DNA of 7,837 nt from Candidatus Epulonipiscium sp. (GTDB lineage: Bacteria; Bacillota_A; Clostridia; Lachnospirales; Cellulosilyticaceae), in NCBI GenBank assembly GCA_012841565.1, contig DUUM01000283.1, positions 1-7,837 on the forward strand, written 5' to 3'. The notes beneath the pieces are model-generated. The model searched no databases. It saw only the letters and a list, made by a program, of their open reading frames with translations, and was not told where the DNA came from. How positions within the stretch are numbered: position 1 is the first letter of the stretch; every line of letters starts with the position of its first letter. The translations under genes and the position numbers were made by a program. Below, piece by piece: positions 1-7,174 of the stretch.

Positions 1-196
1 AATAATTTGAAAAAAACTTTTTTGAAGTAAATTGTTGTAAGGTTATGGTTGGCTTGGGCTGGCTGGATGGAATGACTTTAATTGCTTTTTGGAGGGAATT
101 ATGGAAAGAGTCTAATTGAAGACCACAAAGTAAAGGAAAAATTTTAAGTATAATTAGAAAAAAGATTACAGGTAAGAAATATTTTCCCCAAAGTTA
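1..196. other. Left-edge non-coding stretch, no gene supported
   Basis: No convincing coding region is seen on either strand. Frame 1 of the + strand is open from the window edge for nine codons and stops at TAA (28-30), so this could be the last residues of a gene lying off the left edge, but nine codons are too few to judge. Positions 41-70 form an unusual G-rich, C-poor patch built from GGCT/GGTT steps in otherwise AT-rich DNA. A ribosome-binding-like GGAGGG before an ATG at 101 leads to a stop after four codons, so it is not a gene. Confidence 0.5.
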
Positions 197-257
197 AGGG
201 TATAAGATTTTTAGGGATGAACGATTTGTTCTCTAAATTCTTATACTCTATTTTTTT
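197..257 (+). terminator. Strong rho-independent terminator of an upstream gene
   Basis: A long imperfect stem pairs 197-207 with 239-249 (core GTATAAGA with TCTTATAC) and continues inward with 210-217 pairing 230-237 (TTTAGGGA with TCTCTAAA, one G-U pair). The loop is about 12 nt. A run of seven T follows at 251-257. This is the classic form of an intrinsic terminator reading rightwards, and it most likely ends a gene off the left edge. It lies between that presumed host gene and the transposon. Many Tn7-like elements insert just downstream of a gene, which fits this placement, but the upstream gene itself is not visible. Confidence 0.8.
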
Positions 258-268
258 ATATGAAATAA

Positions 269-433
269 TGTTTAGAGGAAATTATTAAATTTTATATTTT
301 GAGCCCTGACAAAGTAGAAGAAGCCCGATAGAATATAGGAAAGTGGTGCCACTCAAAGTTAAGAAGGGTAGAAAACCAAGGGTTTTATGAAGATTAGAGA
401 AAAAAACATTAGGGACAATGATTTAACCCTAAT
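269..433 (-). repeat. Candidate left transposon end, inverted relative of the right-flank units
   Basis: Two short segments match, in reverse complement and in the same order, parts of the unit at 6756-6948. Segment 297-322 (TTTTGAG, then GACAAAGTAGA) resembles the complement of 6836-6856, with a four-base insertion. Segment 415-433 (ACAATGATTTAACCCTAAT) resembles the complement of 6797-6813, with two single-base insertions. Between them CCCGATAGAATATAGG (323-338) resembles an inverted copy of the TTCTATCAGG motif on the right side. Tn7-like ends carry several TnsB sites in opposite orientation at the two ends, so this fits a left end. The matches are short and AT-rich, and the spacing is about 70 bp longer than in the right unit, so the call is tentative. 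Confidence 0.4.
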
Positions 434-435
434 GT
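400..435 (-). terminator. Hairpin with T-run on the - strand, upstream of tnsA
   Basis: Positions 406-414 (ACATTAGGG) pair perfectly with 427-435 (CCCTAATGT) around a 12-nt loop. Read on the - strand the hairpin is followed by six or seven T (complement of the A-run 400-406), the layout of an intrinsic terminator pointing away from tnsA. It would stop any leftward transcript starting in the 120-bp tnsA leader or reading back from the operon. On the + strand no T-run follows, so it should not block tnsA expression. Part of the same sequence is also counted in the inverted similarity to the right units. Confidence 0.55.
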
Positions 436-468
436 CTATCTAAATTCGCAATAATTAACTTCCTATCT

Positions 469-517
469 TAAAATCTCATTCGAGATTTTAGTCTTAACCC
501 CTATGCACAAAGTGCAT
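469..517 (+). promoter_or_regulatory. Two tandem hairpins/palindromes in the tnsA leader
   Basis: The first is a perfect 9-bp stem, TAAAATCTC (469-477) with GAGATTTTA (482-490), around a 4-nt loop. The second is a 15-bp palindrome, ATGCAC-AAA-GTGCAT (503-517). Both lie 40-90 bp before the tnsA start. They could be protein-binding operators or RNA hairpins in the leader. A possible -10 (TATACA, 519-524) lies just after the second palindrome, but no convincing -35 is correctly spaced, so the promoter cannot be fixed. Autoregulation by a transposon protein is a guess. Confidence 0.4.
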
Positions 518-556
518 CTATACACCGTATATTTAGCTATCTAAAGGAGATGATTC

Positions 557-1270
557 ATGAATACTGATACTTTGGCAAATAAAAAAAAGTTGGACTGGAT
601 AGAAAATAAATATGAGCTTAGAACAAAAGAAAATTATGAGCCTTGGTTGTCAGAACGAGAGTTTGCGGGGCAAGGGACATTGATTGTTTTAAAAAACTGC
701 TCATTTAAAAGAAACCATATATTATTTAGCAAGTTACAGGAACAAGTCTTGTTGGAATTATTGTATCAAGAAGAAGTTATGGATATACGAGAGCATTATC
801 CAGTCCTAACGACAGGAGATGATAAAGTAATTTGTACCACATTTATGGTGAGTAGAAAAAAGAAGGATCAGGTGATTGATGAAGCGATAAGTGTCATTCG
901 GGAGATAAATAATAGCAATAAAAATAGGATTAAATTTCAAGAAAACCATTGGATGGAAAGGGGTATTGTCTATAAGGTCATTACAGAAGAAGATTTATTG
1001 GGGAAAGAAAATAGGATTTATAACTATAAATTATTTTATCAAGCAAAATGCAATATAGATAATTTTAAAAAATATAAGGAAGAACTGTTATTTAAAAAAC
1101 TGTATAAACAAATTTCAAAAGAAGATGTAAAGGCTGGTGTTGTCATAGGGAAATTTAAAGAAACTGATAGGTTGCAGGTTGGAGAGTATCTAAAATATAT
1201 GATAGCGCATGGAGTTGTTAGCATTGATTGGGATAAGAAATTTGATTTGAACTGCATGATAAAAATATAA
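557..1270 (+). CDS. tnsA: TnsA-family transposon protein, active-site residues apparently lost
   Basis: This is the TnsA-like partner of the transposase, 237 aa against 273 in Tn7. Family features seen are YEPWL near residues 27-31, a glycine at about 38-40, RNH-L-S-L at 52-60, VMDIREHYPVL at 74-84 (Tn7 has LDIREQFPLL), an HW-x-ERGI segment at 131-137 and a C-terminal region matching the TnsC-contacting domain (GEYLKYMIAHGVVSI). The nuclease residues are not where they should be. Tn7 E63, D114, Q130 and K132 align by eye with Q61, T95, E109 and I111; the usual TDF and QVKP/EVKP motifs read TTF and DEAIS. The protein may therefore keep a structural role, such as contacting TnsB and TnsC, without cutting 5' ends. 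Start: AAAGGAG at 543-549 sits 7 bp before the ATG. tnsB starts 17 bp downstream, so the two are co-transcribed. The family call is firm; the inactive state rests on manual alignment. Confidence 0.85.
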   Translation: MNTDTLANKKKLDWIENKYELRTKENYEPWLSEREFAGQGTLIVLKNCSFKRNHILFSKLQEQVLLELLYQEEVMDIREHYPVLTTGDDKVICTTFMVSRKKKDQVIDEAISVIREINNSNKNRIKFQENHWMERGIVYKVITEEDLLGKENRIYNYKLFYQAKCNIDNFKKYKEELLFKKLYKQISKEDVKAGVVIGKFKETDRLQVGEYLKYMIAHGVVSIDWDKKFDLNCMIKI

Positions 1271-1287
1271 AAGAGAGGGGATTACTG

Positions 1288-3384
1288 ATGTTACTTATAA
1301 ATATGCTTTTAAAAAATAATGAAGGAGAAAAAGAAAGGGTTCTTTATGTAGATGATCTGGTTTGCTATACGATTTCACTTTTGGATAATCATATGCCAAT
1401 TAAGAAGATGGTTCAAGACATTAAGAAAGTCATTGAAATGGGTGAATTACACATTTTTGTAGAAGAAAGTAAAGTACCTATTTTAATAGAGAAACTACCT
1501 AATAAACAAAAAGAAATGACAAAAAAAGCATATGAAATTGTAAGTAACATCATCGGAAAATTAGGTGATAGTATTTTTGATGGGCAAAAAAGGGGGAAAT
1601 TAATTAGAGAAGCTGCAGAAGAATTTAATGTTAGTACAAAGAGCGTTTATAATTATTTAAAAAAATACTGGAAGGGTGGAATGGTCATTAGTGCATTGGT
1701 CCCTGCCTTTAATAATTGTGGTGGCAAGGGTAAAGAAAAAGAAATTGGTAAGCAGAGTTTAGGCCGCAAAAGAGAGGATGGAATAGAAAGTTTTAAGGTA
1801 ACAAAACGGGTCAAGAAATATTTTAAAAGCATATTAAATCGTTATTTTTATAAACATAATCGTTTGTCATTTATAAAATGCTATTATCTTTTGCTAAAAG
1901 AATACTTTGCAGATGCCTTAGGAGTTGTTGGACAGTACCCGAGTTTGGGGCAATTTAGATACTTCTTTGATAAAAATAGAGATTTGAAAAAAGAACTAAC
2001 AACACGGTTTGGCGCTAAAGAATATGGATTAAAACACAGGGAAATATTAGGGAAAAGTAACCAAGATACAATTCCGGGGTTAGTACAAATTGATAGTACG
2101 TTAGCAGATATCTATCTTGTTTCCCAATATGACCGTAGTAAGTTAGTCGGTAGGCCTGTTGTAACACTTGCTATAGATGTGGTTACACGGATGATAGTGG
2201 GTGTAAATGTGGGTTATGAATCACCAAGTTGGAAAACAACAATGATGACACTAAGTAATGTTGCAATGGATAAAGAGCAGTATTGCTCAAATTTTGGGAT
2301 AGAAGTTGGAGAAAATGAGTGGCCTGTTGATAACATCACACCGTCAAGAATCATAACCGATAGAGGGCCAGAGTTTCTAAATAATAATATGAAAAATGTA
2401 ATAGATAATTTGGGGATAGTTGTAGAATATACCCCGAGCCATAGGGCCGATTTAAAAGGGATTGTGGAACGTATGATGGGAACAATTCAAAATAGCTTTA
2501 GGGGTTTTGTGGAAGGAGAAGTAAGTACAGATATTCGGAAAAAAGCAAATAAGCATGACTACAGAATGAACGCTGCCCTAAGTTTGTACGAATACACACA
2601 GCTAATTATTAAAGCGGTCTTAAACCACAATAACCACCATGTCTTGAAAGACTACAGGCGCACTGGAGATATGATGACACAAGGTATTGAGCCTATTCCG
2701 TCATCACTATGGGAGTACACAAATAGTCATTTATTAGGGTATAATTTCACCCAAAGTAGTTATGTAGATTTATGTGTAATGCCAAGGGAGAGGGCTCAAG
2801 TAACTGCACAGGGTATCAAGTTCAAAGGGCTATTCTATGGCTTAGATAGGGGGATAAAAGAACAGTGGTTCGTTAAGGCACGGAGTAAAGGGAACTATAG
2901 CATAGAGATAACCTACAACCCAACTTCTGCAAAGCAGATTTATGTACACTTAGAAAATGGAGAATATGAAATTGCAACGTTGCTCAATCACCAAGATGTC
3001 TTTGCAAACAAGAGTTATGGAGAGATTTCTATGATGATAAAGTCGGAAAGAAATTTAATTCAACAGTTAAAAGAAGAGCATTTAAGTAAAACTGTTCAGT
3101 TCTATGGGGAAATTCAAGAAATCGGTAATGTGAAGCCTGTTAAAACTGGTGAAAGTAAAGCTAAGAAACTAAAGGACATTAAGATTAATAAGGAAGTAGA
3201 AATAGTGATGAATTCGCCAGAAAGAGAAATACTACGTCTTTCAGGGGATAAGGGGATAGAGGAAGAACGGGGGGAGAAAAAAGATAATGGGGTAAATAAA
3301 GAGTGGGGATATGAAAGCCCCTTTGATAAATTTATGAGAAAAAGAAATAGTAATAAAACCGATAAATTAAGGAAAGGGGAATAA
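1288..3384 (+). CDS. tnsB: TnsB, DDE transposase of the Tn7-like element
   Basis: This is the transposase that binds the transposon ends, cuts the 3' strands and joins them to target DNA. It is 698 aa, close to Tn7 TnsB (702). A helix-turn-helix lies at about residues 103-132 (KLIREAAEEFNVSTKSVYNYL), part of the N-terminal end-binding region. The RNase H-fold triad is intact: D269 in LVQIDST, D358 in RIITDRGPEF and E394 in KGIVERMMG, with 35 residues between the last D and E. A beta-barrel and a basic tail that in Tn7 contacts TnsC follow. Two Gly/Lys/Glu-rich stretches (about 145-168 and 645-675) look like flexible linkers. GAGAGGGG precedes the ATG. The stop codon is separated from the tnsC ATG by one base, indicating translational coupling. 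No frameshift is seen, so the protein should be active. Confidence 0.96.
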   Translation: MLLINMLLKNNEGEKERVLYVDDLVCYTISLLDNHMPIKKMVQDIKKVIEMGELHIFVEESKVPILIEKLPNKQKEMTKKAYEIVSNIIGKLGDSIFDGQKRGKLIREAAEEFNVSTKSVYNYLKKYWKGGMVISALVPAFNNCGGKGKEKEIGKQSLGRKREDGIESFKVTKRVKKYFKSILNRYFYKHNRLSFIKCYYLLLKEYFADALGVVGQYPSLGQFRYFFDKNRDLKKELTTRFGAKEYGLKHREILGKSNQDTIPGLVQIDSTLADIYLVSQYDRSKLVGRPVVTLAIDVVTRMIVGVNVGYESPSWKTTMMTLSNVAMDKEQYCSNFGIEVGENEWPVDNITPSRIITDRGPEFLNNNMKNVIDNLGIVVEYTPSHRADLKGIVERMMGTIQNSFRGFVEGEVSTDIRKKANKHDYRMNAALSLYEYTQLIIKAVLNHNNHHVLKDYRRTGDMMTQGIEPIPSSLWEYTNSHLLGYNFTQSSYVDLCVMPRERAQVTAQGIKFKGLFYGLDRGIKEQWFVKARSKGNYSIEITYNPTSAKQIYVHLENGEYEIATLLNHQDVFANKSYGEISMMIKSERNLIQQLKEEHLSKTVQFYGEIQEIGNVKPVKTGESKAKKLKDIKINKEVEIVMNSPEREILRLSGDKGIEEERGEKKDNGVNKEWGYESPFDKFMRKRNSNKTDKLRKGE

Positions 3385-3385
3385 T

Positions 3386-4546
3386 ATGGCCACTTATATT
3401 GAAAACGAGAATGAACAATACCAAGGTAATCCATTAATTGCGGCACTACCAATAGAATTAGGCGGGGAAGATATAATAGCAAGTCTATGTCATTACCCTA
3501 TTTACAATCAAAGTGATAGAAAAATGGACAAAGAAAAAAAGATTCTTAGGATTAAGCAGCTATATCATTTCTATCAGCCTTTTAATATACATGTGGAGAT
3601 ATATAAAGATATAAATTTTATGATAAAAGAAGCTTATTTACCACGGAATCCAATTAAAAATTTAAAAGACTTTAATGAAAAAGTATACGCAAATTATCAA
3701 GGGGTGAAAAATAACGAAGTAAGATTAATAACAAACAGAAATATGGGAATAGGTAAAGCATTAGTTGGTGCTGCAGGAATAGGTAAAACCTCAGCAATTA
3801 ATAAAATATTAGATATGATTCCTACGGTAATCATTCATAACGAATATAAAAAACAAGACTTTAGGTGTACTCAAATCCCTTATTTAAGTATATTAGCCCC
3901 TTATGATAGCAGTCTTAAAGCATTACTTTTAAATATTTTATCAGAAGTGGATATCATTGCAAATACAGATTATTACAATAGAGCTATTGGAACGAGGGCA
4001 ACAATTAATATGTTAATTTCTCAGGTCCAGCAAATTGTAACCGTATATCATATTGGATTAATCGTAATCGATGAATTTCAGTTTTTAAATCGGAAACCAG
4101 AGCAAGTCGTTAATTTCTTAACATCAGTTATGAATATGTGGGGAGTTTCCCTCTTTTTAGTTGGTACGCCACCTGTTTTAGATGTTTTACAAAAAGATTT
4201 AAGGGTAGCAAGACGTTTTAGTTTATTGTCCTATAAAAAGATGGAGAAAGATGAAAAAGAGTGGAATTATCTCTTAGCGGATTTGTGGCAATATCAATAT
4301 ACAACTCAAGTAGCCCAGTTAACAGAAGAAATTGCAGATTGTTTTTATCATTACAGTCAAGGAATCACAGATGTTTTTATTAAATTATTTATAGAAGTCC
4401 AGATAGAAGCTGTAGAAAAAAATAGAAAAATTACAGTTAGCTTAATAAGAACGGTAGCCAAAGATAAAATGATGATGGTTGAGCCGATGATAGAAGCAAT
4501 GCAAGGTGGGGACAAGTATCAATTATTAAAATATCAGGACATTTAA
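3386..4546 (+). CDS. tnsC: TnsC, AAA+ ATPase regulator of transposition
   Basis: This is the ATP-dependent adaptor that assembles on target DNA, receives the target signal from TniQ/TnsD and activates TnsB. It is 386 aa, between the short TnsC of type V-K CRISPR transposons and the 555-aa Tn7 TnsC. The N-terminus has the YQGNPLIAALP motif typical of TnsC. Walker A is GAAGIGKT at 128-135. Walker B is LIVIDEFQFLN with D229 and E230. A sensor-1-like segment, FLVGTPPVL, and a conserved ARRFSLL arginine stretch follow. AAGGAAAGGGGA before the ATG overlaps the end of tnsB, so translation is probably coupled. No additional target-binding domain is seen. The tniQ gene lies 89 bp downstream and carries its own strong ribosome binding site. 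Confidence 0.94.
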   Translation: MATYIENENEQYQGNPLIAALPIELGGEDIIASLCHYPIYNQSDRKMDKEKKILRIKQLYHFYQPFNIHVEIYKDINFMIKEAYLPRNPIKNLKDFNEKVYANYQGVKNNEVRLITNRNMGIGKALVGAAGIGKTSAINKILDMIPTVIIHNEYKKQDFRCTQIPYLSILAPYDSSLKALLLNILSEVDIIANTDYYNRAIGTRATINMLISQVQQIVTVYHIGLIVIDEFQFLNRKPEQVVNFLTSVMNMWGVSLFLVGTPPVLDVLQKDLRVARRFSLLSYKKMEKDEKEWNYLLADLWQYQYTTQVAQLTEEIADCFYHYSQGITDVFIKLFIEVQIEAVEKNRKITVSLIRTVAKDKMMMVEPMIEAMQGGDKYQLLKYQDI

Positions 4547-4635
4547 GAAAGTCCCCGAAAATACTATTTCCTTTTTTAAGTACTAAACAGAAATCTTGCC
4601 AAGGAACTCTCAATAGATCAGGAGGTGTATAAATT

Positions 4636-6339
4636 ATGCTCGCTTTTTTTCCTAAAATATATAAGGACGAATTATTAATTAGTATCCTAAAAAGATACCA
4701 TGTACAAACGGCAAATGTAAGGAATGGGTATTCTTTAATTGAACTGTTTAACACACATATTACAACCGTGCATACATATATCCCAACAAACTTAAACATT
4801 TTATCTTCAAATATTCCAATTGAATTTAATATAAAAGCAGATGACCTAATAGAAAACAATACCCTTTATAATTACTACACAGCCTTTTTAACAAAAGAGC
4901 GGAAGAATGAGATTAGAGAAAGAATGAAACAAGATAGGGGAAATGCCTTTAAAATTACAAAATATGAAGATATACCACTCAATCAATACTTAAGATATTG
5001 CCCAAAATGTATTAATGAGCAAATAGAAATAACAGGGGAAATGACTTGGAGCAGGCTTCATCAAGTGGCCTATATATGCCCAAAACATAAAGAATTTATA
5101 TTAGATAGCTCATATAAAACTGGTGGTAAAGACTTAAATTACGTTACACCAAATGGGAATATTATTTGTATTAATAATAGGAAAGAAGATAAAGAAATGT
5201 TGTTAAAAATAAGTGAAAGAATAGAAGAAATAGTTGTAAATTCATCAAGTTTTACCCACCATGATTTGAGGATTGTGTACCATCAAGAATTGGATAAGAG
5301 AGGTTATTTATATAAAACCAAGGCACAAGTTTATTCCCAAGAATTAGAAGAAATAATTCAAGCGTACTTTGGGAAAGAATTACTAATTAAAATTTTAAAA
5401 AGGGAGGAAAGTCGTTGGATAAGTAGATTGGTGCATAACTATACAAAAGAAACCCATCCGTTATATCACATACTCATGCAAGAGTTTTTAGATTTAGATA
5501 CTTTAAAGATAGGGGAAATTTTAAAAGATATTGAGGAATTTAAAAAAGAACTACAAGACAAAGGGTTTAATACGGAAGGTATGGAGCCATGGGTATATGA
5601 TTATATCGAAGAACTTTCAACTTTGGATATAACTTGTAAAAATGTACTTGCAAAGCATTATGGGGAGAAATTAATAAAAGATATACGATTACATTACTGT
5701 TATTCCAGTCAGGCATTTATGTGCACGTTTAAGTGTAGTTGTGGGTTTAAATATACAACATTATATTTAGATGTCCTTGATACTAAGGGGGAAAAAGTAG
5801 GGAAAATAAAAGAATGGGGGGAAGTGTATTTTGCAGAGTTAGTAAAATTAGAACATCTGGGGATTAAGAAAATTGCAAGGATGACAGGTATTAATGCTGG
5901 AACGATTAGAAGGCAAAGGAAAGGACTTCGCTCTGTTCGTAGAGATAAAGGATTAGGAGATAATTCTTGCGAATTAGATAATTTTGGTGAGTTAGGTAAA
6001 GATCGGGGGAAAGGACAAGAGAAGGATTTGGGGACACAACAGGAAATAGGGAAGATGAAGAAACACAAACAAAGTTGGAGAGTGGAAGAATGGAGAAAAA
6101 AAGATGAATTATATTATGAAAAGGTAAAAGTATTGCTTAGCCAAGAACAAAGCCCAGACCAGAAACCTATTTGGATTACCAAAACATATATCGGAAAACA
6201 AGTGAGGTCATATTCTGCAATTATGTATAATTTAGATAGGATGCCAAGAACCAAGGAAATTATTGAACAGAATGTAATGAGTAGGGAAAAATGGAAGGTA
6301 GCACTTATGAGATATAATAGTGACATTAAGAATAGGTGA
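4636..6339 (+). CDS. tnsD: TniQ-domain target selector of TnsD type
   Basis: This is the protein expected to recognise the insertion site and recruit TnsC. It is 567 aa, the size of TnsD (508 in Tn7) rather than the short TniQ of CRISPR-associated transposons. It starts with the TniQ signature (FFPKIYKDELLISILKRYH). A zinc site uses C122-x2-C125 and C148-x2-H151. A second cysteine cluster, CTFKCSCG at 363-370, resembles the TnsD treble clef. A helix-turn-helix (GIKKIARMTGINAGTIRRQ) lies at about 408-428. A hydrophilic linker of about 50 residues follows (roughly 432-480), then a C-terminal domain (PIWITKTYIGKQ...LDRMPRT) of a kind I associate with large TnsD-like proteins. The start is fixed by CAGGAGGTG eight bases upstream. 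The 89-bp gap after tnsC holds no clear promoter or terminator. An inverted repeat begins right after the stop codon. The preferred target cannot be read from this sequence. Confidence 0.88.
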   Translation: MLAFFPKIYKDELLISILKRYHVQTANVRNGYSLIELFNTHITTVHTYIPTNLNILSSNIPIEFNIKADDLIENNTLYNYYTAFLTKERKNEIRERMKQDRGNAFKITKYEDIPLNQYLRYCPKCINEQIEITGEMTWSRLHQVAYICPKHKEFILDSSYKTGGKDLNYVTPNGNIICINNRKEDKEMLLKISERIEEIVVNSSSFTHHDLRIVYHQELDKRGYLYKTKAQVYSQELEEIIQAYFGKELLIKILKREESRWISRLVHNYTKETHPLYHILMQEFLDLDTLKIGEILKDIEEFKKELQDKGFNTEGMEPWVYDYIEELSTLDITCKNVLAKHYGEKLIKDIRLHYCYSSQAFMCTFKCSCGFKYTTLYLDVLDTKGEKVGKIKEWGEVYFAELVKLEHLGIKKIARMTGINAGTIRRQRKGLRSVRRDKGLGDNSCELDNFGELGKDRGKGQEKDLGTQQEIGKMKKHKQSWRVEEWRKKDELYYEKVKVLLSQEQSPDQKPIWITKTYIGKQVRSYSAIMYNLDRMPRTKEIIEQNVMSREKWKVALMRYNSDIKNR

Positions 6340-6515
6340 AGATTAGGTATTATGGGTTCTATGAGAAATTTAGATAATGTATTGTCCTATAGAAAAATTG
6401 CTCATATAATGAAAATCTGAAACAGGTAGGTTTAGATTACAGATTTAACATACCAAGGAAGTTTCAACCATTGAATATACATAATAATATAAAGGCTAAC
6501 GAAAATAGTAATCGC
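6340..6515 (-). repeat. Right-flank unit copy 0 (inverted)
   Basis: The reverse complement of this stretch aligns with copies 1 and 2. It begins GCGATTACTATTTTCGTTAG (complement of 6515-6496), shares with them the perfect 23-bp core (6478-6500), then diverges in the middle. It matches again at a CTATAGG motif (complement of 6386-6392), ATCTAAATTTCT (complement of 6362-6373) and AGAACCCATAATACC (complement of 6346-6360). Its outer edge abuts the tniQ stop codon. It is the most diverged of the three, so probably the oldest copy. Copies 0 and 1 together form a large imperfect inverted repeat around a 240-bp interval. Confidence 0.8.
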
Positions 6516-6755
6516 TTATGAATTCTAATCATATATTAAATATGTAATCTAAATTTCCTAAGAATCTATACAGTAAGAGCAGTCTGATATATCATCTGTA
6601 GTGTTGTTAATATATTGTAGATTTTATATTTGAAAAAGATGATAAGATTGATAAATATAAAAAAATAACTTTTGGAGATAAAGATCTGGTTCATGAACTT
6701 CCAAAAATGATAAAGGAATTGTTAGATTTAGAAGAATTGCGGTAGGCATATGAAT
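6516..6755. other. Interval between inverted copies 0 and 1
   Basis: These 240 bp contain no complete gene. The right half carries the reading-frame remnant listed at 6611-6745. The left half has ATCTAAATTTCCTAAGAATC (6547-6566), which loosely resembles the TnsB-site-like motifs of the units. Nothing else is recognised here. Confidence 0.5.
6611..6745 (+). pseudogene. C-terminal remnant of an unidentified gene
   Basis: A 44-codon open stretch runs from after a TAA (6608-6610) to TAG (6743-6745), with no start codon except an internal ATG at 6707. Its translation reads like genuine protein: DFIFEKDDKIDKYKKI, then ITFGDKDLVHELPKMIKELL, ending DLEELR. It is hydrophilic with an amphipathic C-terminal helix and shows normal codon use, unlike the surrounding DNA. 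A second frame just upstream (VVLLIY) could join it if one base were gained or lost. I do not recognise the family. It may be the tail of a lost cargo gene trapped between the inverted repeats. Confidence 0.45.
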
Positions 6756-6948
6756 GATTACTTTAATCGTTAGCCTTTATATTATTATGTAGAATGATTA
6801 GGTTAAATCTTGTGTGCCTGTTAAATCTGTATTGGCATCTACTTTTGTCTCAAATTTCTATCAGGTAACCAGTGTTCTGTAGAGGGAGAGATAATCTAAA
6901 TTTGAATCCCAGTTTCTATTAAGAGCCCATTGAGACTAAGATTTCATA
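6756..6948 (+). repeat. Right-flank unit copy 1
   Basis: Positions 6756-6862 align with 7175-7281 without gaps, with only a handful of substitutions. After a 19-20 base length difference the match resumes at 6891-6926 (ATAATCTAAATTTGAATCCC and on to TTTCTATTAAGA) and fades around 6948. The start holds a small hairpin in which the flanks of CTT complement each other (ATTA-CTT-TAAT). The perfect 23-bp core is 6769-6791. GTTAAATC occurs twice (6802-6809 and 6820-6827). Three TTTCTAT/AAATTT-type motifs cluster at 6850-6925. The pattern fits a transposon end with several TnsB sites; a structured RNA is possible. Confidence 0.85.
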
Positions 6949-7174
6949 TAGGAATTATCTAAGATACTACATTTAAACATTAAGGTAAGTTAGATATTAG
7001 GTCATCACTTATTTGAATGGGATTAGATTATATCTATAATAAAGTATCTTCTACAAGACACCATAATCCAAAAAAAGATTATTATACAGAGGATAACAAA
7101 CAAGAAGATAGGGGATAACCTTCAGAAATTAGGCAGTAACCAAAGCAATTAATAAAAGATTGAAATATACGAGC
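6949..7174. other. Spacer between direct copies 1 and 2
   Basis: This stretch of about 225 bp has no recognisable gene. One + strand frame is open for about 44 codons up to a TAA near 7150, but it has no start codon or ribosome binding site and its composition (Ile/Lys-rich) is what AT-rich DNA gives by chance. If copies 1 and 2 are successive transposon ends, this is what is left of the DNA between two insertion events. Confidence 0.4.

Noticed and set aside
101..115. Small gene starting at ATG 101 after GGAGGG
   Set aside because: The frame stops after four codons and nothing similar to a longer decayed frame could be followed downstream.
297..358. Riboswitch-like fold closed by TTTGAG/CTCAAA
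   Set aside because: The closing stem is 6 bp and the interior does not match any riboswitch class I can recognise; the stretch fits better as a transposon end.
4508..4576. Terminator between tnsC and tniQ (GGGGAC pairing GTCCCC, then a T-run)
   Set aside because: The stem is only 6 bp, the loop about 37 nt includes the stop codon, and the T-run is 15 nt away from the stem, so termination is unlikely.
3114..6326. Open stretches on the - strand opposite tnsB, tnsC and tniQ
   Set aside because: Their translations are Ser/Leu/Phe-rich mirror products of real genes, lack ribosome binding sites and show no domain.
7027..7152. About 42-codon open stretch between copies 1 and 2
   Set aside because: It has no start codon or ribosome binding site, and its Ile/Lys/Gln-rich composition is as expected by chance in AT-rich DNA.
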